The notes under the pieces are model-generated. The model did no database searches. It saw only the letters and a program-made list of their open reading frames with translations, and was not told the DNA's origin. The position numbers and the translations under genes are program-made. Below, one piece after another: positions 52,161-60,129 of a DNA stretch of 64,000 bases (positions are counted from its first letter, which is position 1; each line of letters starts with the position of its first letter). The DNA is taken from assembly GCF_004345665.1 (NCBI RefSeq), contig NZ_SLWR01000001.1, positions 1,054,001-1,118,000 on the forward strand, given 5' to 3'. This stretch comes from Kribbella antiqua. Its GTDB lineage: Bacteria; Actinomycetota; Actinomycetes; Propionibacteriales; Kribbellaceae.

Positions 52161-53282
52161 TCAGCCTCCCAGCTCGTGCGGCTCGGGCAGCGGGACGAGG
52201 TACGTCGCACCCCAGCCGCCACCGGCCTCGAGTTGCGAGATCACCTCGTCGGCGATGTCCCAGGTCAGCACCAGTACGACGTCCGGCTTCGCGGCCCGGA
52301 GTTCCTCGATCGGGCGGATCGGGACCATGCAGGCACCAGGGATGCGGCGACCGTGCTTGCCGGGCGCCATGTCCACCGTGAACGGGAGCAGGTCCGTACC
52401 GACCTTGCTGAGGTCCAGGAGCACCGGCGCCTTCGACGGAGCGCCGTACCCGAGCACCTTCCGGCCGGCGACCTTGTGACGGGTGAGCTCGTCGTGCAGC
52501 GCGCCGGCCGCATGCCAGGCAGCCTCTTGCAGGCTGGCCAGCTGGACCTCGTCGGCGATCCCCGCGGCGTCCTCGTCCTCGAGTACGACGTCGACCGAGG
52601 CGTCCGGCCGGGCGTCAGCGGTGTGCCGCAGCATCACCATCAGGCTGCCGCCGAACATCTGGACCTGCTTCACCGACTCGACGGTCAGGCCGTGCAGCGC
52701 GGCGACGTTCTGCAGCGCCCGCAGCGAGACGTAGGCCCAGTGGCCGTGCCGGATGGTGTCGAACTGGTTGCCGATGAACAACGGCAGCAGGTGGTGGAAC
52801 TCCATCACCAGCAGGCCGCCAGGGGCGAGCCGTTCCGCCCGCAGCTTCAGCATCTCACCGTACTGGGCCTCGTGCACGATGCCGTGTACGTCGATCACCA
52901 GGTCGGCCTTCTCGCCGTCACCGGCCAGCCGGGACCCGGCCGCGTACAAGTGCTCGAGCCAGGAACCACCGTGGTGGCTGGCGAACTCGAAGGCCACACT
53001 GCCGTTCAGCTCCGGGTAGTCGCGCAGGATCTCCTTCACGGAGGTCTCCGCGTGCGCGATGCTCGTCGCGGACTCGACCGCCAGCGGCTCCTCGGGCAAC
53101 TGCGCCTCGACCGGGCCGAGCTGGACCAGCGTGCAGTCGCGGCACAGCCACAACTCCAGCGGCCAGCGCGGGTCGGGACCCGGGGTGTCAGCCGGCGGGA
53201 AGTAGTCGGCACAGGGCTGCGCACCGATATCCACCACGGGTACGACGTTCTCCCCCGCGCACCCACGACACTTGAAACTCAC
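52161..53282 (-). CDS. C-methyltransferase-like protein with altered active site
   Basis: About 373 residues from GTG 53282, preceded by GAGGGGG; ATG 53306 is possible. The N-terminal zinc site has C-x2-C (CRGC) and a second CRDC. The C-terminal domain has GYGAPSKAPVLL and DLLPFTVDMAPGKHGR, as in sugar C-methyltransferases. The SAM motif reads FEFASHHGGSW where the sister gene at 54839 has VEAASNDGYLL, and the catalytic block reads RHGHWAY where the sister has YHEHYQY. It may be inactive as a methyltransferase or have a new function. Confidence 0.8.
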   Translation of the reverse strand: MSFKCRGCAGENVVPVVDIGAQPCADYFPPADTPGPDPRWPLELWLCRDCTLVQLGPVEAQLPEEPLAVESATSIAHAETSVKEILRDYPELNGSVAFEFASHHGGSWLEHLYAAGSRLAGDGEKADLVIDVHGIVHEAQYGEMLKLRAERLAPGGLLVMEFHHLLPLFIGNQFDTIRHGHWAYVSLRALQNVAALHGLTVESVKQVQMFGGSLMVMLRHTADARPDASVDVVLEDEDAAGIADEVQLASLQEAAWHAAGALHDELTRHKVAGRKVLGYGAPSKAPVLLDLSKVGTDLLPFTVDMAPGKHGRRIPGACMVPIRPIEELRAAKPDVVLVLTWDIADEVISQLEAGGGWGATYLVPLPEPHELGG

Positions 53283-53299
53283 TGCATCCCCCTCGAGGC

Positions 53300-53950
53300 T
53301 CACCATGTCAACGTCGCTTTGGCCGTGGTGAACGCCTCGGCGTACGGCGCCCGGCACTCCATCCCGCGCAACCGGGCCAGCCCGGCGAAGACCTCTTCGT
53401 CGAACCAGTCGTGCGGGACCTGGGACGGGTACGCCTTGTGCAGCCGGGTGATCTTGTCCCGCAGCTGCGCCTCGGTCAGGCCGACGTACAGCCACGGCCG
53501 GCTGATGTCGCCGTCCCACTTGGGGATCTCGTAGTGCAGCACCAGGTGGTTCCGCCACACGGTCGGCGCCAGCTTGGCGATCAGACGGTGGTCCTGGTGC
53601 GCGTCGGTGCGGCTCGGTGCCAGCACCAGGTCAGGCGTCCGGCTCCCCCGCGCCGTTGCCTCGAGCAACTCTTTGGTCTCGTTCCAGAACGACGGCAGCC
53701 GGCCGTCCGGGAGCTCGGCGGACGTGATCGTCACCGCGCACCCGGGCAGGAACAGCTCGGCGCCGCGCCGGGCCTCCTCGAGCCGCTCCGGCGACCCGGT
53801 CGCGATGACGAACTCGGCAGTCAGCTCCGGCACCGACTCGGCCAGCTTCAGCAGCGTGCCGCCGCAACCGATCTCGATGTCGTCCGGATGCGCGCCCAGG
53901 GCAACCAAATGCACCGGACGGTTCTGCAGACCGAGCTGGAACGGCAGCAT
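53300..53950 (-). CDS. PIG-L/LmbE family deacetylase
   Basis: 216 residues. The zinc and catalytic motif GAHPDDIEIGCGG and the second histidine motif TDAHQDHRLI are clear. It would remove an N-acetyl group from an amino sugar or related compound. It sits between rfbF and the C-methyltransferase-like gene, with 1-bp overlap upstream, so it probably acts in the same sugar pathway. Confidence 0.9.
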   Translation of the reverse strand: MLPFQLGLQNRPVHLVALGAHPDDIEIGCGGTLLKLAESVPELTAEFVIATGSPERLEEARRGAELFLPGCAVTITSAELPDGRLPSFWNETKELLEATARGSRTPDLVLAPSRTDAHQDHRLIAKLAPTVWRNHLVLHYEIPKWDGDISRPWLYVGLTEAQLRDKITRLHKAYPSQVPHDWFDEEVFAGLARLRGMECRAPYAEAFTTAKATLTW

Positions 53951-54813
53951 CAGATCGCCACCACCATGGGGCTGTCGTCGCCCACATCGTCGGACGGCAA
54001 CGCCTTGTCGAACACCTGGCCCACCTGCTCACGGGCCTCGTGGCTCCACAGGGCCCACGGCTTCTTGCCGGACCGGTACAGCTCCTCGAGCTGGCTGCGC
54101 TCCTTGAGGGTGTCCATCGGCGCCCAGAACCCGTGGTGCGGGATCGCCTCGAGCCTGCGCATCGCGGCCAGCCGCGGGAACGCGTCGCCGACCAGATCCT
54201 CGTCCTCGTGCAGGACGTCGAAGATCTCCTTCTTGATCACGAAGTAGCCGCCGTTGATCCACACGTTCAGGTCGGCGGCCGACCGCAACCCGCTGACCCG
54301 GGCGTCGGTGCCGAACTCGACCACGTGGAAGGACGCCTGCGGCGGCACCGCGAGCAGGCTGGCGGTGATGTCACTGGTCATCACGTGGTCGACGATCTTG
54401 TCCATCGGCGCATCGGTCAGTACGTCGCCGTAGTTGGCCAGGAACGCGTCGTCGTCCTCCAGGTACGGCCGGACCCGCCGGAGCCGCTCACCGATCGAGG
54501 TGTCGATCCCGGTGTCGACGAAGGTGATCTTCCACTCGCTGATGTCGGAGTCGAGCAGCTCGATCCGCTGCCCGCCCTTGGTCATCACGAAGTCGTTCGA
54601 GACGGTCTCGTCGTACCGCAGGAAGTACTCCTTGACCGCGGATCCACCGTATCCGAGGCACAGGATGAACTCGGTGTGGCCGAAGTGCGCGTAGTACCGC
54701 ATCACGTGCCACAGGACCGGCCGGTCGCCGATCGTCATCATCGGTTTCGGTGCGGAGTCCACGCCGCTGCGCATCCGCAGCCCGAACCCCCCACAGAAGA
54801 TCACGACCTTCAT
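53950..54813 (-). CDS. rfbF: glucose-1-phosphate cytidylyltransferase-like protein
   Basis: 287 residues. The nucleotidyl-transfer signature is VIFCGGFGLRM and SAPKPMMTIGDRPVLWHVM, and NYGDVLTD supplies the metal Asp. This fits the RfbF family that makes CDP-glucose. No rfbG (CDP-glucose 4,6-dehydratase) or rfbH is visible, although the epimerase at 56071-57147 could use the product. It lies 25 bp after the active-looking C-methyltransferase gene. Confidence 0.9.
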   Translation of the reverse strand: MKVVIFCGGFGLRMRSGVDSAPKPMMTIGDRPVLWHVMRYYAHFGHTEFILCLGYGGSAVKEYFLRYDETVSNDFVMTKGGQRIELLDSDISEWKITFVDTGIDTSIGERLRRVRPYLEDDDAFLANYGDVLTDAPMDKIVDHVMTSDITASLLAVPPQASFHVVEFGTDARVSGLRSAADLNVWINGGYFVIKKEIFDVLHEDEDLVGDAFPRLAAMRRLEAIPHHGFWAPMDTLKERSQLEELYRSGKKPWALWSHEAREQVGQVFDKALPSDDVGDDSPMVVAI

Positions 54814-54838
54814 CTGACTTCCCTTCCCCCCAAAACCT

Positions 54839-56071
54839 TCAGATCACTTCGAGGCGCGGGATGGGTACGACGAACTTCGCGCCCCACTCCCGTGCGTAGC
54901 CGAGCTGGTGCACGATCTCCTCGCGCAGGTTCCACGGCAGGATCACGATGTAGTCCGGGCGCACCTCGGCGAGGTGCTCCGGCGCGTGGATCGGGATGTG
55001 CGTGCCGGGCAGGAACATCCCGTGCTTGTGCGGGCTGCGGTCGACCGTGAACGGCAGCAGGTCCTCGCGGATGCCGCAGTGGTTCAACAGCGTGTTGCCC
55101 TTGCCCGGTGCGCCGTACCCGGCGACCGACTTGCCCTCGCGCTGCGCCTGGATCAAGAACTCGAGCAGCTCGGACTTGATCGTGAAGACCTCGCCGGCGA
55201 AGCCGAGGTGGCCCTCGACCGTGTGCAGGCCGGCGTCCTGCTCGTCCTGCAGGACCTTGACGACGAGCTCCGACGGCTCCCCCGCGGTCTCGACCGGGGT
55301 CGAGAACACCCGCAGGGAGCCACCGTGGCTGGCCAGTTCCTGGACGTCGACCACCTTCAGGCCCGCCTTCTGCAGCGCGAGCGCGGCGGTCTTGAGCGTC
55401 AGGTACTGGTAGTGCTCGTGGTAGATCGTGTCGTACTGACGCCGCTCGATCAGCCGGAGCAGGTGCGGGAACTCCAGCGACACCAGGCCGTCGTCCTTGA
55501 CCAGCGCGCGCAGGCCCTTGGCGAAGTCGACGATGTCGGGCACGTGCGCGAACACGTTGTTGCCGACGACAAGGTCCGCCTGGCCGTGCCGCGACGCCGC
55601 GTCCTTGCCGGTCTCCTCGCCGAGGAAGTAGCTCTCGGTCCGGATGCCCTTCTCGTTGGCGATCTCGGCGATGTTGCCGGCCGGCTCGATGCCTAGCACC
55701 GGGATGCCGAGGGCAACGGCGTGCTGCAGCAGGTAGCCGTCGTTGCTGGCCGCCTCGACGATGAGACTCCCGGCGCCGAGGTCGAGGCGCTCCTGCATGT
55801 CGACCACGAACCGGCGGGCGTGCTCCACCCAGCTGGTCGAGTACGACGAGAAGTACAGGTAGTCGCTGAACACGTCGTCGGCCGCGACGTACGCCGGCAG
55901 CTGGACCAGCAGGCAGTTGTCGCAGATCCGGACGTTCAGCGGGTAGAAGGTCTCACCGCTGTCGAGCTGGTCGGCCCGCAGGTAGCTCTCGCACGGCGGC
56001 GACATGCCCAGGTCGACGAACGTCCGCGTCAGCGTCTCGCCACACAGGCGGCAGGCGACGGATTCCCCCAT
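54839..56071 (-). CDS. NDP-sugar C-methyltransferase
   Basis: 410 residues from ATG 56071, overlapping the epimerase stop (TGATG). The N-terminal zinc site has CRLC and CDNC. The SAM motif is LIVEAASNDGYLLQ and the catalytic TIYHEHYQYLTL block with His/Glu is present, as in C-3 methyltransferases of branched deoxysugars. The C-terminal GYGAPGKGNTLLNHCGI and DLLPFTVDRSPHKHG are also conserved. It is expected to add a methyl branch to a keto sugar. Confidence 0.9.
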   Translation of the reverse strand: MGESVACRLCGETLTRTFVDLGMSPPCESYLRADQLDSGETFYPLNVRICDNCLLVQLPAYVAADDVFSDYLYFSSYSTSWVEHARRFVVDMQERLDLGAGSLIVEAASNDGYLLQHAVALGIPVLGIEPAGNIAEIANEKGIRTESYFLGEETGKDAASRHGQADLVVGNNVFAHVPDIVDFAKGLRALVKDDGLVSLEFPHLLRLIERRQYDTIYHEHYQYLTLKTAALALQKAGLKVVDVQELASHGGSLRVFSTPVETAGEPSELVVKVLQDEQDAGLHTVEGHLGFAGEVFTIKSELLEFLIQAQREGKSVAGYGAPGKGNTLLNHCGIREDLLPFTVDRSPHKHGMFLPGTHIPIHAPEHLAEVRPDYIVILPWNLREEIVHQLGYAREWGAKFVVPIPRLEVI

Positions 56072-57147
56072 CAGTGCTTCTCCTCGAAAAGTGCGTCCCC
56101 GGGACCCGGGAACTGGTCTTCGGTCTGGCGGCGCAGCTGGTCGTCGACCAGGCCCGCCGCGAGCAGCTGCTCGATCCGGCGCAGCCGGACGAACTGCGCG
56201 GAGTTGAAGTCGTCCAGCGTCAGGCCGTGCCGCTCGTACGCGGCGGCGAGCTCGTCGACGCCCTTCCGCACCGTCCACTCCAGGGTCAGGTCGGGGAAGG
56301 TCTCGTTGAGCTTGCTGAAGTCGACCTTGTAGTTGCGCAGATCCGGGCCGGCGCCGTCGGCGATCGACAGGGTCGAGCCGGGTACGGCGTCCTTGACCAT
56401 CTCGGCGATGTCGCGGACCTGGACCACGTCCTCGGACCGGCCGACGTTGAACGCCTCGTCGTGGATCACCTCACGTGGCGACTCGAGCACCTTCAGGAAC
56501 GTCCGGCTGATGTCCTCGATGTGCACCAGCGGCCGCCACGGGGTGCCGTCGCTCTCCAGCCGGACCTGGCCGGTCGTCATCGCGATCGCGGTCAGATTGT
56601 TGACCACGATGTCCAGCCGGAGCCGGGTGGAAGCACCGTACGCGGTGGCGTTACGCAGGTAGGTCGGGCTGAAATTGTCGTCGGCGAGCTTGGACAGCTC
56701 CTTCTCCGCCAGCGCCTTGGTCTCGCCGTACGGCGTGACCGGGAACATGTCGGCGTCTTCACCGACCGCTTCGGAGCCGGCGGCGCCGTACAGGCTGCAG
56801 GAGGAGGCGAACAGGAACCGCTCGACACCGGCGTCCTTGGCCGCCTGGGCGACCCGGAGCGTGCCGTCGAGATTGACCGAGTACGTCGCGTCCTTGTTCA
56901 GGTGGCCGAGTGGGTCGTTCGACAGCGCGGCCAGGCAGACGACGGCGTCGTACCCCTCCAGCTCCGCCGGCCCGACGTCGCGCATGTCCCGCGGCCGCCG
57001 GCTCCCGATCGGATCCGGCCCACCAAGCAGGTCACACCCCTCGTACAGCCCGGTGTCCAGCCCGTCGACCTGATGCCCCGCATCGCGCAGGAACGGCACC
57101 ATGACCGCCCCGATGTACCCGCGATCCCCGGTGACCAGAACCCTCAT
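56071..57147 (-). CDS. NAD-dependent epimerase/dehydratase
   Basis: 358 residues from ATG 57147, with GGGGAGTGGGCGG upstream. The extended SDR motif is VTGDRGYIGAVMVPFL and the Y-x3-K catalytic pair is in PYGETKALAEKE. It acts on a nucleotide sugar; 4-epimerisation, 4,6-dehydration or 4-reduction are possible. It heads the long minus-strand run and is divergent from the dehydrogenase operon. Confidence 0.87.
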   Translation of the reverse strand: MRVLVTGDRGYIGAVMVPFLRDAGHQVDGLDTGLYEGCDLLGGPDPIGSRRPRDMRDVGPAELEGYDAVVCLAALSNDPLGHLNKDATYSVNLDGTLRVAQAAKDAGVERFLFASSCSLYGAAGSEAVGEDADMFPVTPYGETKALAEKELSKLADDNFSPTYLRNATAYGASTRLRLDIVVNNLTAIAMTTGQVRLESDGTPWRPLVHIEDISRTFLKVLESPREVIHDEAFNVGRSEDVVQVRDIAEMVKDAVPGSTLSIADGAGPDLRNYKVDFSKLNETFPDLTLEWTVRKGVDELAAAYERHGLTLDDFNSAQFVRLRRIEQLLAAGLVDDQLRRQTEDQFPGPGDALFEEKH

Positions 57148-57579
57148 CCGCCCACTCCCCAACCCTCGGCTCTGTCGTTTCGCTACAACAGATCACCGAG
57201 CCGGCGCCCTGATACATGCAGAACGGATACAGCTCTCCCGATGAAGTGAAAGGTGCAGATCGACAGGGCGTATACGCCCACTACCGGCGACCGCGCGCCT
57301 GAGCACACCGCGAATCCGGCTCGATTGCTGGATACATCCTGTCGAACTGCACCAGATGCCGGCGCACGAGCTCCACGGCAGCACCCGGATCCGGTCACCC
57401 GAGGGCGGGTCGTAGAGGGCTTCCATGAGCACTCCGGTGTCTGGGGTGTCCAACACGTTCCGTGAGCCGGGATACTTTCCGGATTTTCGCGGCGCGTGTA
57501 TCAGCGGGCCGATGTCGCTGCTCTCATGAACGCTGCCGCACGCGGGACATCCCTGCGTCATGAGCCTGTGGGGGGCGTT
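57148..57579. promoter_or_regulatory. 432-bp divergent promoter region
   Basis: It separates the epimerase-led minus-strand run from the dehydrogenase-led plus-strand operon. No convincing gene is seen in it. It contains the perfect 14-bp palindrome GGGCGTATACGCCC at 57266-57279 and recurrent GGATACA words. Promoters for both arms should lie here, but no clear -35/-10 pair is certain. Confidence 0.6.
57266..57279. promoter_or_regulatory. 14-bp perfect palindrome, possible operator
   Basis: GGGCGTATACGCCC is its own reverse complement. Its position in the divergent gap between two polysaccharide operons suggests a regulator site or a promoter element (TATACG). Confidence 0.45.
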
Positions 57580-58902
57580 ATGAAGGTTGCCGTATTCGGC
57601 TTGGGCTACGTGGGGTCGGTGACGGCCGCGTGCCTCGCCGCCAACGGCCACGACGTCTGGGGGGTCGATGTCGACACAGCGAAGGTCGATCCGATCACTC
57701 AGGGACACAGCCCGGTGGTCGAACCCGGCCTGGACGAACTGGTCGCCGCCGGTGTCGCCGCCGGCAAGTTGCACGCGACCACCGATCCGCGACTCGCTCT
57801 GGACCGCGCGGACGTCTCCCTGATCTGTGTGGGGACACCGTCGACCGCCAGTGGCAGTACCGATCTCACCTACATCCGCCGGGCCGTCCGCGACATCGCG
57901 GAGGCGGCGGGCGTCGTTGTACCGCCGGACTCGGGCTTCCACAGCATCGTGGTCCGCAGCACGGTCCCACCGGGGACCGTCGACGGCGTCGTCGAGCACG
58001 TCCTGGCCGAGGTACCGGCCACGGACGGTTTCACCTTCGGTACGGCGATGTGCCCGGAGTTCCTGCGGGAGGGGTCCGGCCTGGCCGACTTCTACGACCC
58101 GCCGTTCGTCGTGGTCGGCACGCGGAACGCGAAGGTCGGTACCGCTCTGACCGATCTCTTCGGGTTCCTGGGTACCGAGGTCCAGGTGGTCGACGTCCGT
58201 ACGGCGGAAGCGCTCAAGTACGCCTGCAACGCGTTCCACGCCACGAAAGTGTCGTTCGCGAACGAGATGGGGCGGATCTTTCGCTACTACGGGGTCGACT
58301 CCCGTGAGGTCATGCGGCTGTTCGTCCAGGACACCAGCCTCAACATTTCGCCGTACTACCTGCGGCCGGGCTTCGCATTCGGCGGCTCGTGCCTGCCGAA
58401 GGACCTGCGCTCGGTGCTCCACCTCGCCCGGGTCAACAACACCGACCTGCCGCTCCTGGCCGGCACGCTCGCGACCAACGAGCTGACCGTCCGCGACGTG
58501 GTCGACCGGGTGGTGGCCGGGCCGGGTCGCGAGGTCGCCCTGCTGGGCCTGAGCTTCAAGCACGCGACCGACGACCTGCGCGAGAGCCCGAGTGTCGAGC
58601 TGGCCGAGCGGCTGATCGGCAAGGGCTACCACCTGCGCATCTACGACGCGATCGTGAACCCGAGCCGCCTGGTCGGCGCGAACCTGCGGCACGTCAAGTC
58701 CAAGCTGCCGCACCTGCAGCGGGTGCTGACCGACGACCCGGCCGAGGCGCTTCGTGGTGCCGACGTGGCGCTGGTCTCGGCCACCGACACCGCCGCGATC
58801 GGTGCCCTGCTCGGCAACCCGCCGGCCCGCACCATCGACCTCAGCGGCCGGCTGGGTGCGAACGTCGAGGCGCTGCCCGGATACGAAGGAGTCGGCTGGT
58901 GA
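57580..58902 (+). CDS. AlgD/UDP-glucose dehydrogenase family protein
   Basis: 440 residues from ATG 57580, after GGGGGGCGTT. The NAD motif is MKVAVFGLGYVGSVTAACLA, and the catalytic Cys is in GFAFGGSCLPKDLRSV. Blocks such as LSFKHATDDLRESPSVEL and LIGKGYHLRIYD closely follow GDP-mannose 6-dehydrogenase (AlgD). It would oxidise GDP-mannose to GDP-mannuronate or UDP-glucose to UDP-glucuronate. gmd and fcl in the other arm indicate a GDP-mannose pool. The stop overlaps the next gene. Confidence 0.9.
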   Translation: MKVAVFGLGYVGSVTAACLAANGHDVWGVDVDTAKVDPITQGHSPVVEPGLDELVAAGVAAGKLHATTDPRLALDRADVSLICVGTPSTASGSTDLTYIRRAVRDIAEAAGVVVPPDSGFHSIVVRSTVPPGTVDGVVEHVLAEVPATDGFTFGTAMCPEFLREGSGLADFYDPPFVVVGTRNAKVGTALTDLFGFLGTEVQVVDVRTAEALKYACNAFHATKVSFANEMGRIFRYYGVDSREVMRLFVQDTSLNISPYYLRPGFAFGGSCLPKDLRSVLHLARVNNTDLPLLAGTLATNELTVRDVVDRVVAGPGREVALLGLSFKHATDDLRESPSVELAERLIGKGYHLRIYDAIVNPSRLVGANLRHVKSKLPHLQRVLTDDPAEALRGADVALVSATDTAAIGALLGNPPARTIDLSGRLGANVEALPGYEGVGW

Positions 58903-60128
58903 GCGCTCCGCGCGTTCTGATCATCATCCAGAATCTCTGGGTGCCGTTCGACCGCCGGGTCTGGCTGGAGTGCCAGGCCCTGGTGGCGTCCGGGTACGAC
59001 GTGACCGTCGTGTGCCCGAAGGGCCCGGGCGATCCGTCGTACCAGGTCATCGACGGAGTGACGGTGCATCAGTACAAGGCCTATGCGCCTGGCGGCAGCA
59101 AGATCAGCTTCATCGCGGAGTACGCGTACTCGTTCCTGATGACGCTGCGGCTGGTGCTGCGGGCCCGCAAGGCCGGCACGTTCGACGTCCTGCAGGCCTG
59201 CAACCCGCCGGACATCTTCTGGCCGATCGCGATGCTGCTGCGCCGGCTCGACCGGACCAGGTTCGTGTTCGACCACCACGACCTGTGCCCGGAGCTGTTC
59301 CAGTCCCGGTTCGGCGGTACGACGAGCCTGCCGTACAAGGGACTGCGGTTCCTGGAGCGGATGACGCATCGCAAGGCCGATCACGTCATCTCGACGAACG
59401 ATTCCTACCGGCGGATCGCGATCACCCGCAGTGGGAAGGCGAACCACGATGTGACCGTGGTTCGCACCGGGCCCGACCCGGAACGGTTGCGCCGCGGCGG
59501 AGCGGACGAGTCGCTCCGCCGCGGGCACCGCTATCTGGTCACCTACATCGGCGTGATGGGACCGCAGGACGGGGTCGACATCGTGGTCCGCGCGGCGGAT
59601 CACATTGTCAACAATCTCGGCCGCACCGACATCGCGTTCACGCTGATGGGTGGCGGTGACTCCTTCGACGAGGTGGTCGCGCTGCGGGACGAGCTGGGTC
59701 TCGGCGACCACGTCGAGTTCACCGGCCGGGTGCCCGACGAGACGGTCCGGGCAGTGATGTCGACCGCCGATCTCGGGCTGTCGCCGGATCCGAAGAATCC
59801 GCTCAACGACGTCTCCACGATGAACAAGACGATGGAGTACATGGCCTTCGAGCTCCCGGTCGTCGCCTTCGACCTGATCGAGACCAAGGTGTCGGCCGAG
59901 GATGCCGCCGTGTACGTGGAGCCCAACGACGTGGCGCTGTACGGGCAGGCGATCGTCGACCTGCTCGACGACGAGGTCAAGCGCCGCCGGATGGCACGGC
60001 TGGGGCGCGAACGGGTCGAGCAGGTGCTCGCCTGGAAACACCAGCAGAAGGCCTACCTCGGGGTGTACGACGGATTGACCGGTCACGTCAGCGAAGTCAG
60101 CCACATCACCCGGGCCACGGGGTCCTGA
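58899..60128 (+). CDS. GT4-type glycosyltransferase
   Basis: 409 residues from GTG 58899, with GAAGGAGTC upstream and a GTGA overlap. The N-terminus VSAPRVLIIIQNLWVPFDRR and VWLECQALV is typical of WbuB-like transferases. The C-terminal domain has VTYIGVMGPQDGVDIVV, FTLMGGGDSFDE, and a metal or substrate acidic site in TMNKTMEYMAFELPVVAFD. It should transfer the uronate or another sugar in the same pathway. Confidence 0.9.
   Translation: MSAPRVLIIIQNLWVPFDRRVWLECQALVASGYDVTVVCPKGPGDPSYQVIDGVTVHQYKAYAPGGSKISFIAEYAYSFLMTLRLVLRARKAGTFDVLQACNPPDIFWPIAMLLRRLDRTRFVFDHHDLCPELFQSRFGGTTSLPYKGLRFLERMTHRKADHVISTNDSYRRIAITRSGKANHDVTVVRTGPDPERLRRGGADESLRRGHRYLVTYIGVMGPQDGVDIVVRAADHIVNNLGRTDIAFTLMGGGDSFDEVVALRDELGLGDHVEFTGRVPDETVRAVMSTADLGLSPDPKNPLNDVSTMNKTMEYMAFELPVVAFDLIETKVSAEDAAVYVEPNDVALYGQAIVDLLDDEVKRRRMARLGRERVEQVLAWKHQQKAYLGVYDGLTGHVSEVSHITRATGS
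59605..59614. repeat. TTGTCAACAA in the glycosyltransferase gene
   Basis: Matches the TTGTnnACAA pattern exactly as the gab site does (same core TTGTCAACAA). It encodes part of IVNNL, so its role is uncertain. Confidence 0.35.
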
Positions 60129-60129
60129 C

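Noticed and set aside
54839..57147. Deoxysugar genes of an antibiotic cluster
   Set aside because: The C-methyltransferase resembles those of antibiotic sugars, but no polyketide or peptide synthetase is present and all neighbours are polysaccharide genes.
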